Assembly: GCA_019916065.1 (NCBI GenBank) | Contig: JAINTL010000106.1 | Span: forward strand, 124,001 to 188,000 | Length of the DNA stretch: 64,000 bases | Direction: 5' to 3' | Source of the DNA: Vitellaria paradoxa | Taxonomy: Eukaryota > Streptophyta > Magnoliopsida > Ericales > Sapotaceae | In this document: positions 22,209-31,565 of the stretch, piece after piece | Layout: each line of letters begins with the position of its first letter | Numbering within the stretch: the first letter of the stretch is position 1 | The notes under the pieces: generated by a model | Told to the model about the DNA's origin: nothing | What the model saw: the letters and a program-made list of their open reading frames with translations, nothing else | The model's database searches: none | Program-made: the position numbers and the translations under genes

Positions 22209-23719
22209 ATAGTTATAACTTTCACTTAATCTTAAAAAAAAAATTAATCTAAATTTGAGCTCATTATATATAAAAATAACCTTCATATCGCAATAAGCGT
22301 TAATTTTTTAGATCTCCACTTAAAAAAATTTGCCTCCCTTAATTATTAATAAAATAAAAAAAACACGCAAACGTCACAATAAACATTTCTCTAAAGTTAC
22401 TTGAGACAATGATTTATTTTTTACATATGATGCCACGAGTTTAAGCTTGCGGATGTGTAATAACTGATTTACATTTATTAATGATGTATATTTTACCCAT
22501 ACATTTTTTATTAAGGCTATCTAGATAAAAAATTAATTTTTATGACTAAATTTCCATTAAATTGTATCATCTTTATAGTAGTAAAATTGATTTAATCCCA
22601 ACATTATAATAATTAAAAAAATAACAATCGGATCAAAAAAATCCATGTCCTATATGAATTTCTAATGAAAGTTTTTTTTTTTTTTTGAATGTTAATATCG
22701 TTTTAAAAAAATAAGTAAAAATACTTCAAATTTGGAAAAATTACAAACAGATTAAATATCCATGTCCTGTATGGCTTTCTAAAGATATAACTCGAACAGA
22801 GTTCCTCAGCAAATATGTTGAATACTAAAAAAAAAAAAAAAAAAGAATTTATTATTTTCTCTAATAACCCATGCCCATTAAATCAGGCATGTACGTAGTC
22901 ATGTAGTGTTTGTTCAACTAGAATTATTGGAATTTTTTTTATTATCGTTAAAAAAAAAATCAAACCTGAACCAAAAATTGAATTACTCAGAACTAAAATA
23001 ACTGAAATAGTTCCATTTGATTCTGGTAAAAAATGTATCAATTTAAAATCTTTTTATATGTATAAATATCTATTTTTTTTTGTTTTTATACATTTATTAT
23101 TATTATATTATTCAAATCATATTATATATATAAATATATAATTTCTAATTTGTTTCTGTATGAAATTATTATATATAATTAATATTTTATATATTTATAT
23201 TTATCTAATTTTTAATTTATTTCTAATTTCGATTTTCAGTTATTTCGATCCTTCATATATATAAGAATCAGAATCGGACCTAATTTTAGGTCTAAAAAAT
23301 AACTAAAATCAAACTGATAATTAAATTAATCGAACTGAGTAATTAAAAACTATAACTTTTTTTTTTAGTTTAAGTTTAGTATTATGCCAAACATTAATCT
23401 ACCCATCAAAAATTAAGTTAGGTACAGTATCAAAAACACTAATTCAATACAATAGTTATTCCCCAGTATGACATGGTGTACCAATTTTGTGTTCAATTTG
23501 CGAATTTGTTTCTTATAAGAAACTTTTAGCCTTTATTTGGTGTTTGTAGAACCAAAGCGAAAGAGAATAGATTCAAAAAATTATCATTTTGACTGGTTGT
23601 TGTAACGTAAAATAAATGGAAGAATCATGAAATTTGTGAAAGAAAGGAAAGAATTAATTTTATAAACAAAGTGTCTTTCATTTTCTAAAGTCCTATCATA
23701 TACTCTCTGCTCCCTAATT
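22209..23719. other. AT-rich intergenic stretch, copy A
   Basis: No gene seen. Long A runs and T runs occur, with an (AT)-rich block at 23,080 to 23,220. Divergence from copy B rises again from about 22,900 onward. Confidence 0.5.
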
Positions 23720-23800
23720 CCAATATATAAACGCGTTAGTTTCGAAGACTCGTGCTTCACATTTATTGTCTTTCAGCCAGCACTATATAAAAGTGATTGC
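23720..23800 (+). promoter_or_regulatory. RLP-like TATA core without a gene
   Basis: CAGCCAGCACTATATAA (TATA at 23,784 to 23,790) nearly matches the core promoter of the intact RLP gene, CAGCCAACACTATATAAG at 24,862. Here it is followed at once by module M5 instead of a coding region, so it looks like a promoter stranded by rearrangement. Confidence 0.6.
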
Positions 23801-23802
23801 TT

Positions 23803-24840
23803 ACCAAGTGTTTCGATTTTCCAATTTGAAAGCATTGTTTAAAATTTTTATTTATTTATTTTTTTATGAATGTAAATAACACAAAAGAAATGCTTAAAAT
23901 TATAAAATTCACATACCCGTGTGAAAAAAAAAAATTATTTTTTTTCAGCATACATGGGTTTTTTTTATTTTAAAACATTTCCTATTTACAGTTTATTTTT
24001 TTAAAATCTACAAGATAAATAAATAAATATAATTTTTATAGCAAAAAAGGTCACACAACATGAAAAAACTCCAAAAAAAAAAAAAAACTGACTTCTTGTA
24101 ACAAAACTAATTGATTTTTCTTTCGCTAGTGAATGAGGTCAAGGGATTCATTGATCTAACTAATCCAAAGTAAGTTCTTACTTTGGACTTGCTTTTGTTA
24201 TTCCCTTCTTTCCCTTCAATCTTTTGATTTTCTTGTAATGATATTGATTCCGTGTGTTCCTTATCTTTTATTTTATAAAGTATAACTACTTTGAACATAT
24301 TCTGCTGTCAAAATGTAAGTTGCAAAATAAAATAGATTTAATTCCATTTCATAGCAATTCATTACTTAAAAATATTTACTGATTGAATAAATATAACATA
24401 AAAAAATAAGAGAGATGAGAGTTACATGATTTAGGTTTTCATTACCTAAAGTTAGATTTGTTTTAATCCACATATTTGAATAAAAAATCAAAAAATAAAT
24501 AGATACTTATTTTGATGTGTTCAAAAAATATGTACATTTTACGCATGTTAGATATAGATAGCACAGCTATTTTGAACTTTCATACATGTTTCATAATATA
24601 TATCAAAATTACAGTGAGGTGAGAGCAAAAGAAAACGGAAATGATAATTGCTAGGAACATGGAAATCACAAACTTTTATATATACGGATGAAAATCATCG
24701 CTTTGGGGCCCCTTTAGCTTTTGAATGGAAAACCCTTTCTACAAGTTTGCAATACTTATCTGCAAGTGATCTACAAGTCCGCTTTCTAGCTCAAGACTTT
24801 TTTGTGCAAGTCTTTTGTGCACGTCCACAAGCCTGCTTGA
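23803..24840 (+). repeat. RLP-upstream module M5, next to the intact gene
   Basis: The copy adjoining the functional locus. Landmarks match M1: TTTCGATTTTCCAATTTG, ACTTCTTGTAACAAAACTAA, TTAGATTTGTTTTAATCCAC, GTGAGGTGAGAG, AATTGCTAGGAACATGG. The GCTTTC-AGC doublet is degenerate (24,780 and 24,834). The module shows that the repeats M1 to M4 are duplicated 5'-flanking DNA of RLP genes. Confidence 0.8.
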
Positions 24841-24967
24841 CGTTTACTGTTAAGTTCTACAGCCAACACTATATAAGAAGGTATGGTTTAGACTAAAATC
24901 TACCATCGATCAATAGTCACAATTCCACTTAATCCTTCCTCCGATATTTCTTTTGAATTTCAAAAGA
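24841..24967 (+). promoter_or_regulatory. Core promoter and 5' leader of the RLP gene
   Basis: TATATAA at 24,870 to 24,876 in the context CAACACTATATAAGAAGG lies 92 bases before the ATG, the normal distance for a plant TATA box plus a short leader. The leader is CT-rich with no upstream ATG in the last 60 bases. Confidence 0.7.
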
Positions 24968-27967
24968 ATGGGGAGATTTTTATGGTCTTGCTTATTCTTT
25001 TTCTTTCTCTTGCCCTATCTTCAAGCTGCTGCTTCTTCTTCTTCTGCTTCTGCACATCATGACTTGTGTCATCCTGATGAAAGATCTGCTTTGCTACACT
25101 TCAAAGGTATGTTCACTCTTACAAACATTACTGATGATGACGACTGTAATTCTACTCCTCCTAAGACAGCATATTGGAACAAGTCCAGTACTGATTGCTG
25201 TTCATGGGATGGAGTCACGTGCGATGAGTTCACGTCTCACGTGATTGGCCTCGACCTTAGTTGTAGCCACCTCCGTGGGACCATGCATCCCAACACCAGC
25301 CTCTTTCGACTCTCTCACCTGCAGCGCCTCAATCTTGCCTATAATGACTTCAGTGGCTCTACAATTCCATCTGGGTTTGGCAGCCAATTTCCAAGCTTAA
25401 CTCATCTCAACCTCTCTTCTACCCACTTCTCAGGCATAATCCCATCTGAAATCTCCCGCTTGCCCAATCTTGCTTCACTCGATCTCACTTCCTCTGTATC
25501 ACCAGTTGATTTAGCACCAATAGTTGAACTGCTCCTTGAACCCCACAGTTTCAATATGCTGCTCAAAAACCAAACTCAAATCCAAGAGCTCAACCTATGG
25601 GGCGTAAACATCTCTTCAAGTATACCCGATTCCATAATGAATTTGTCTTCTCTAACAAAGCTTAACCTTGGCTTCACCAATCTGCATGGGAAATTATCAA
25701 ATAACATTTTCCACCTTCCAAATTTGCAATACCTTTGTTTCAATGATAACGAAGCCCTCACTGGTAATCTACGAGAAGGAAATTGGAGCTTTAGCAGTAG
25801 CAGTTCTCTTAAGGAGTTAAGTCTTTCTAAAACGATTTTATCTGGAAAAATACCAGATTCAATTGGCAATCTCAAGTCTTTAAATATTTTGAATCTCGGC
25901 GGCTGCGGATTATCGGGATCCATTCCGAGATCAGTGGGGAACCTCACACAGATTTCCTATCTAAGGCTATCTTGGAATAACTTCACCAATGAAGACAAAG
26001 GGCAATTTCCCGATATTTTTGCTAAGCTAGTTAAGTTGGAGTATTTGGGCCTTGCAAGTTACAATTTCAGTGGCCAATTCCCAGGTTGGGTTACTAACTT
26101 GACACAACTTGCTGGTTTGTCCATGCCAAGTATGGCACTCACAGGGCCCATTCCCTCCAATATAAGTAGGCTCCAAAACTTGGAATTCCTCTTCTTATTT
26201 AATAACTTGTTCAATGGCTCAATACCGTCTTCGTTGATCTGTCTTCCATCATTAAAACTATTGAATCTGCATTCCAATCGAATGACCGGGCCCATTCCCT
26301 CTTGTACAAGTGGGCTTCAAAACTTGGAAGAGCTCTTCTTGTCTAATAACTTGCTCAATGGCTCAATACCGTCTTTGTTGTTCAGCTTTCCATCATTAAA
26401 ACGAGTAGATCTGAGTTCCAATCCACTAACTAACCCAACTCATGACTTGTACCAGCTCAACACTAGCATGTCACCTCTCATTTGGTCATTGAATTTAGCC
26501 TTTTGCAATTTACAACATTTCCCATATTTCTTAGCAACCTTCAAAATTCTTCAGTATCTAGATCTTTCTAACAACAAAATGCATGGCCAAATTCCAAAGT
26601 GGGTTCACAGTGTTTCATCTTTACTTTCTTTAGATCTTTCTCATAACTATCTTGAAGCAAGTAGTCTCCTATTTCTACCATTTTCCCTGCGGTTCTTTTC
26701 TATGTCGCACAATAACTTAACTGGGGAAATCCCTTCATTGTTGTGCAATTTGAGTTCTCTTTTTATTCTTAATCTATCACATAACAAATTGAGCGGTGTA
26801 ATTCCACAATGTTTAGGAAACTTCAGCAATAATCTTGATGTGTTGGATCTCCGAATGAATGCCTTTCGTGGAATTATACCGGCAACATTTGGAAACAGCA
26901 GTTCATTAAGGAATCTTAACTTGAATGGAAATCAACTGCAAGGTCCAGTGCCGTGGGCTTTGAGAAATTGTAGAAGTTTGGAAGTTTTGGACCTTGGTAA
27001 CAATGAATTCAATGATACATTCCCACAATGGCTAGAGTCTCTTCCTGAGTTGCAAGTTCTTATCTTACACCTCAATAAATTTCATGGTCCCATACCTACT
27101 TCGAGGGCTAAAACACCGTTTCCTAAACTTCGAATCATAGACCTCTCTCACAATCAGTTCACTGGCACTTTGCCATTGAGATATTTTCAAAGTTTCAAAG
27201 CCATGATGAATGTGGATAAAAATAAAGTTGACTCAGGATATATGGGGGATGATCGTTATCAAGATTATGTGAGGCTAACCATAAAAGATTTTCGAGATTC
27301 TGTGGAGCTAGTCATAAAAGGGGTGCGATTGGAATTAGTGAGAATCCTAACTACCTTGGCAACAATTGATTTCTCAAACAACCAATTCATAGGAGAGATT
27401 CCAACTGTTGTTGGAATGTTATATTCTCTTCGATCCCTAAACTTATCTCATAACAACCTTAACGGTCGTATTCCATCTTCATTGGGAGATCTAATCGTGC
27501 TGGAATCCTTAGACCTTTCTTCAAATCAATTCACAGGAGAAATTCCAGGGCAACTTGTAAAGCTAACATTTCTTGCAGTCATGAACCTTTCAAGGAACCA
27601 TCTAGTTGGACCTATACCTCAAGGTAGCCAATTCAATACGTTTGAAAATGATTCGTATGGAGAGAATTTGGCATTATGTGGACATCCATTGTCAAAGAAA
27701 TGCGGAAATGATAAGGCACCACCCCAACATCAACCACCGACAACCTTCCACCAAGAGGACGAGTCAAATTTTTTGAATGAATTCAATATTTTGAAAGCCA
27801 CGATGATGGGGTATGGATGCGGAATTGTGTTGGGATTGGTCGTTGGTTGCCTTATTTTCTTAACTGGAAAACCTGAATGGTTCATAAGAGTTACAGAAGA
27901 AAAATTTTTCAAGAAAGCAAGAGGTTTGAACAAGATTAGCCAAAGGCGGGCTAGGAGAAGAAATTAG
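24968..27967 (+). CDS. Receptor-like protein, Cf-9/RLP type, 999 aa
   Basis: A single uninterrupted exon. The first ATG is at 24,968. A reading from 24,953 would start at TTG and is unlikely. Domains: signal peptide (residues 1 to about 22, MGRFLWSCLFFFFLLPYLQA); N-terminal LRR cap with HDLCHPDERSALLHFK and CCSWDGVTC; more than 25 extracellular LRRs with the plant LxxLxxLxLSxNxLxGxIP pattern; a non-LRR island around NVDKNKVDSGYMGDDRYQDY (about residue 755); four last LRRs; the C-terminal cap ending ENLALCGHPLSKKC; an acidic juxtamembrane stretch; a transmembrane helix with GxxxG spacing (GYGCGIVLGLVVGCLIFLTG); and a short basic cytoplasmic tail ending RRARRRN. No kinase is present. Proteins of this class sit in the plasma membrane and signal through SOBIR1 and BAK1 after sensing pathogen or cell-wall ligands. 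The ligand here is unknown, and a CLV2-like developmental role is less likely given the cap motifs. Confidence 0.95.
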   Translation: MGRFLWSCLFFFFLLPYLQAAASSSSASAHHDLCHPDERSALLHFKGMFTLTNITDDDDCNSTPPKTAYWNKSSTDCCSWDGVTCDEFTSHVIGLDLSCSHLRGTMHPNTSLFRLSHLQRLNLAYNDFSGSTIPSGFGSQFPSLTHLNLSSTHFSGIIPSEISRLPNLASLDLTSSVSPVDLAPIVELLLEPHSFNMLLKNQTQIQELNLWGVNISSSIPDSIMNLSSLTKLNLGFTNLHGKLSNNIFHLPNLQYLCFNDNEALTGNLREGNWSFSSSSSLKELSLSKTILSGKIPDSIGNLKSLNILNLGGCGLSGSIPRSVGNLTQISYLRLSWNNFTNEDKGQFPDIFAKLVKLEYLGLASYNFSGQFPGWVTNLTQLAGLSMPSMALTGPIPSNISRLQNLEFLFLFNNLFNGSIPSSLICLPSLKLLNLHSNRMTGPIPSCTSGLQNLEELFLSNNLLNGSIPSLLFSFPSLKRVDLSSNPLTNPTHDLYQLNTSMSPLIWSLNLAFCNLQHFPYFLATFKILQYLDLSNNKMHGQIPKWVHSVSSLLSLDLSHNYLEASSLLFLPFSLRFFSMSHNNLTGEIPSLLCNLSSLFILNLSHNKLSGVIPQCLGNFSNNLDVLDLRMNAFRGIIPATFGNSSSLRNLNLNGNQLQGPVPWALRNCRSLEVLDLGNNEFNDTFPQWLESLPELQVLILHLNKFHGPIPTSRAKTPFPKLRIIDLSHNQFTGTLPLRYFQSFKAMMNVDKNKVDSGYMGDDRYQDYVRLTIKDFRDSVELVIKGVRLELVRILTTLATIDFSNNQFIGEIPTVVGMLYSLRSLNLSHNNLNGRIPSSLGDLIVLESLDLSSNQFTGEIPGQLVKLTFLAVMNLSRNHLVGPIPQGSQFNTFENDSYGENLALCGHPLSKKCGNDKAPPQHQPPTTFHQEDESNFLNEFNILKATMMGYGCGIVLGLVVGCLIFLTGKPEWFIRVTEEKFFKKARGLNKISQRRARRRN
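26144..26431 (+). repeat. In-frame 144-bp duplication of an LRR pair in the RLP
   Basis: Two 48-codon units begin GGGCCCATTCCCTC at 26,144 and 26,288. They encode GPIPSNISRLQNLEFLFLFN and GPIPSCTSGLQNLEELFLSN, each followed by NGSIPS. The repeat adds two LRRs to the solvent-exposed array. Traces of both units occur in the pseudogene at 16,027. Confidence 0.85.
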
Positions 27968-28750
27968 TGAACTTAAACGATGCCTCATAAGTAAGTTATG
28001 TTGTATTTTTTCTTTTGTATTAATATTTAAAAAAATATATGTTTATCAACATTATAGCTAGCTAAAAAAAAAGTTTGGCCAATGATCACTGAAATCTTGG
28101 TAGAAACCTCTTAAAGCATTGCCAAAAAAGTTCATATTATATAGCATGAGAGCAATAATTCACCATTTTTCTAACATATTGTGGTTTTCTTATAGGAGTG
28201 TGTCCATGCATGAATACGCTGTACCAAATAAAGGAGGTATGATCGATTTCAGAACTTTTTTCAAGTCACATACAAGCACTTTGTAAATATATATTTACTT
28301 CTGCATTTTATATATTTTAGAACACGTTTGGATCATGGATTTATGGAAACAAATTAAATATGTGAGAAAACAAAATATAGAAAAGGAAATTGAAGTGAAA
28401 AAATCTTGCCCATCAAAAAAGGTGAAAAAAATTAAATTATTTTATTATTTTGATCTAAAAATAGGGGCAGCATCATCTATTCTCTTCTATCAAATTTATA
28501 CATTCACATAGTAAATTCTTTTGAAATGGACCTTTCTACAGGAAAAGAGAGAGAGGAGGCGGCAAAGTGAAGGCTAGGACTGGAAATTTTTTCCCTCCGT
28601 TTTTCAATGGTTCTCCTATTTAAGCTATGATTTTTATTCTCTGCAATTAGTTTGTGCTACTGTTAGTAATGTTCTAGCAATTTACCTGGTGTTTATCTTT
28701 CGTCTTAAGCATTTTGTGCAAGAAATATACAGATTGATCTGTCTATCTTT
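27968..28750 (+). other. RLP 3' region with two probable UTR introns
   Basis: After the stop, a donor GTAAGTTATG at 27,991 pairs with an acceptor TTTTCTTATAG at 28,195. The next short exon ends at GTATGATCG (28,237), with an acceptor CTTTCTACAG at 28,541. The last exon is GC-richer and carries TTGTGCTACTG-type 3'-UTR text. Introns after the stop are seen in other RLP genes, and this reading is an inference from splice signals only. Confidence 0.45.
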
Positions 28751-30642
28751 GTTTCCTATGTTAGTAAATGAGAAGTATAGAAACAGACATTTCTTTAAGT
28801 AAATACATAAGAATATACATATATATGTTGTTGCTAAGGAATGGGATCAACACAAGTCAAAAGGAACTCCAAAATGTTTCGACTCTGTCCTCAAGACTAA
28901 AAGCTCTTTAAGCTGAGCTTAAAACTTTCAATCAATTGCAATATATCCAGCAAATTGTCTTCCTCTCTATTGTTTGAAAAATTATGATCAGCTCGTTGAA
29001 AAATATTAAGTCTCAGTTCACTAAAATTTTATTTTTATCAAATATCTGAAAGGTGAAACAATTTATTTAATAATATCAAATCATTATTTTGTCAAATAAT
29101 AATCACTAAAAATAACTAATATTTATAATAAGTCAAATTTTAACTTTCAAAATACTTGACAATTGATGAAGGGTTTAGCACAACTTGAGAAATTTTAAAA
29201 CATTATAGGTTTTCAATAAAAATAAAATCACTCTTAAAAATCAAAATAATCACTAAATACTAACAAACAATCTAAATAAATAAGATTTAGAAAATCAATT
29301 TATATTAATAAATTTTATATATAATAATATTATAGAATATATATGTAAGTTTTGGAGGTTAACGAGATGGGTTTTCTTGAGCTCAAAATTGATTTGCTTA
29401 ATAAACGAGTTTGAAATGAGACTTAAGTTTGATTAATTTATTTTTAAACACTATTTAACATTGTGATATTCATAATGGTTTTAAATTTTAAAAATATCTA
29501 AAGCTGGAAATTTTTTTTACATATTTTAATTTATAAACCATTTAAATTTTAGACTTTTTTTATTTTTAATTTTTTACGTCATTAATGACAAGTAATAGAT
29601 CAAATTATATATAAACATCAAAATTCATTGGAATATTAAATTTTGGATAATACATAACATTTAAGAAAAAATATTTAACTGTTAAGGAGGTTAATTTATA
29701 ACTTTAAATTTTTTGAGTCAAATATTTATATATGGTAGTATTTTATTAAATTGATTATAACATAAAAAATTTAGACTCAAAAAATTATATATATTAATGA
29801 TGTTTCCCTAACCTAGGAATTGCCATACATTTTAAAAAATTTTAGGAGAATCAAATCATAGCATAAAATCAAAAAATCATCTCATCATTCACATGAAATT
29901 ATGTGCAGATCCTTTAAGCTTTACTCAAGCTTTGTTGTGGGCTGTCTGAGTTCTGCCATTCATCCTGTTTTGCTTCTCCTTCTCACACAATGATTTCATT
30001 CGTTCAAAATGCTAGTTATCTATTTACCTTGTAACAACTTAATCATAATTCCATGAAATTTTGGAACTTCTATCAAATCCTCAGCTTTTAGATCTTTTGA
30101 ATAAATAAGAGTTCTAACAAAATTTATAATCTTGAATTGGATCTAAAATTAACGAAAAATGAAAACTGCTTATAAGCACTTTACATTTTATTTTACTATA
30201 TATTAAAATTATACTTAAGTATACAAATTTGATATCTTTATTTTGTTCATAAATCATTAATTTTCAAAGCAAATTAAAACATAACAATAATTGCCTACAA
30301 TTGAAAAATCATTGAACGTGGAGCAAATTAATTAAGTTGAATATATCTTCCAAATCAGAAACCTATAATTCTATAATTTTCTAGTCAATACTTATCTTGC
30401 AATTCAGATAAATTTAATATGAGTTAGATTGAGACTTGATCATAATTTTAGATTGAAACTTGATCATGATTTTAATTATTTAGTAGTTACAATTAAAAGT
30501 GGAGAAGTTAAAATAAAATTTTGTATAAAAAAATTAATTAATTCCTTTATTAATGTCTTTGAAATGAGGAACATGTATCGTGAACTTTTACAATATGTCA
30601 TACATACTAATTTACTAAATCTGTCCAATACAACTTTTTTTA
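28751..30642. other. Gene-free AT-rich stretch
   Basis: No ORF with coding character. An ORF at 30,429 is AT-driven. Nothing recognisable apart from short A/T runs. Confidence 0.5.
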
Positions 30643-31565
30643 TCTATAATACTAAAAGAATGTATTCTCTCTCTCTCCTTTTTTATTTCATTTAAATCTT
30701 ACGTGACATGCCTATCAAATTTCTATTTCTCTTTCCTTTTTCATAGTTTTTTAATTATTTTTTTAAATTCCTTCGTTCTCTTTTCCCTTCATTTTCACAA
30801 AATATTTATTTCTTTTTTCTCCCACATTACTAAAATACTACAACTATATTATTTCTTTTATATATAAAATTATTTCTTTTCTCATAATAACTCTTAGTAT
30901 TTTTAAAATTTAAAAATACAAAAAATAGCAAAATATTAATTAAGCTCGAGATTAGTTATTTTTCCAAAAATTTAATTTTAAATTTAAATTTGTCACATTT
31001 ACTATATTTTTTATTTTATAAAACACATATTATTAATAATAATATTTTTATTTGAGTTATTTTTACGAAATTAATTAAAAAATTATTATCAAATCCTATG
31101 TGCGAATTTCTATATTCATCATTCTATTTTTTTATTTTTACAAATCTTTGAATAAAAACAATCTGGAGAGTGATTTTTTCTAAATTCTAATTTTAAATTT
31201 AAATAGGTCAAATTTACTATATTTTTTTCCTATGAAGCACAACATACTATTAATAGAAACACTTTTAATTTAAGTAATTTTAAATTAAAATTAACAGACA
31301 ATTTGAAATAAAAAAGATGTCATATCGATTAGGTAAATTTGTGATTTAATACATAAATTTTTAGTATTCATATAAAAACTCGACCTTAATCAAGTCTATT
31401 AGCTCACTAACATTAACATAAACAGAAAATATAAATATAAAAATAAATCAATAACTATTTTATGAATTTATGTAATTTTATTAAAATATTTTGTAATATA
31501 TTTAAAATTTATTTTTTAATCAAAAAATATTATATAATTTCATGAATCGCACATGTTAAAACTAG
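30643..31565 (+). mobile_element. Helitron-like non-autonomous element
   Basis: The 5' end TCTATAATACTAAAAG follows an A. The 3' end is CTAG (31,562 to 31,565) followed by T, the A/T target of Helitrons. A weak hairpin, CATG-AATCGCA-CATG, lies about 8 bases before CTAG, in a text resembling the conserved GCATCGCA hairpin of plant Helitrons. There are no inverted repeats or target duplication. The interior is AT-rich and non-coding, with two related blocks (TTTTAAATTTAAAT at about 30,970 and 31,190). Confidence 0.6.

Larger units (their letters stand above)
1..23800 (+). repeat. Copy A of large direct segmental duplication
   Basis: The whole interval recurs in the same order at 43,245 to 64,000. 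Anchors include the LTR end (173 and 43,417), the small gene (7358 and 47644), the LINE, the RLP pseudogene (16,027 and 56,223) and modules M1 to M4. The offset falls from 43,244 to about 40,200, mainly because of the 2.92-kb Mutator-like insertion present only here. Copy A starts inside a solo LTR, so the unit extends left of the window. Confidence 0.95.

Noticed and set aside
24953..24967. RLP start five codons upstream (MNFKR...)
   Set aside because: The codon at 24,953 is TTG, so it would need a non-ATG start. The ATG at 24,968 gives a better signal peptide.
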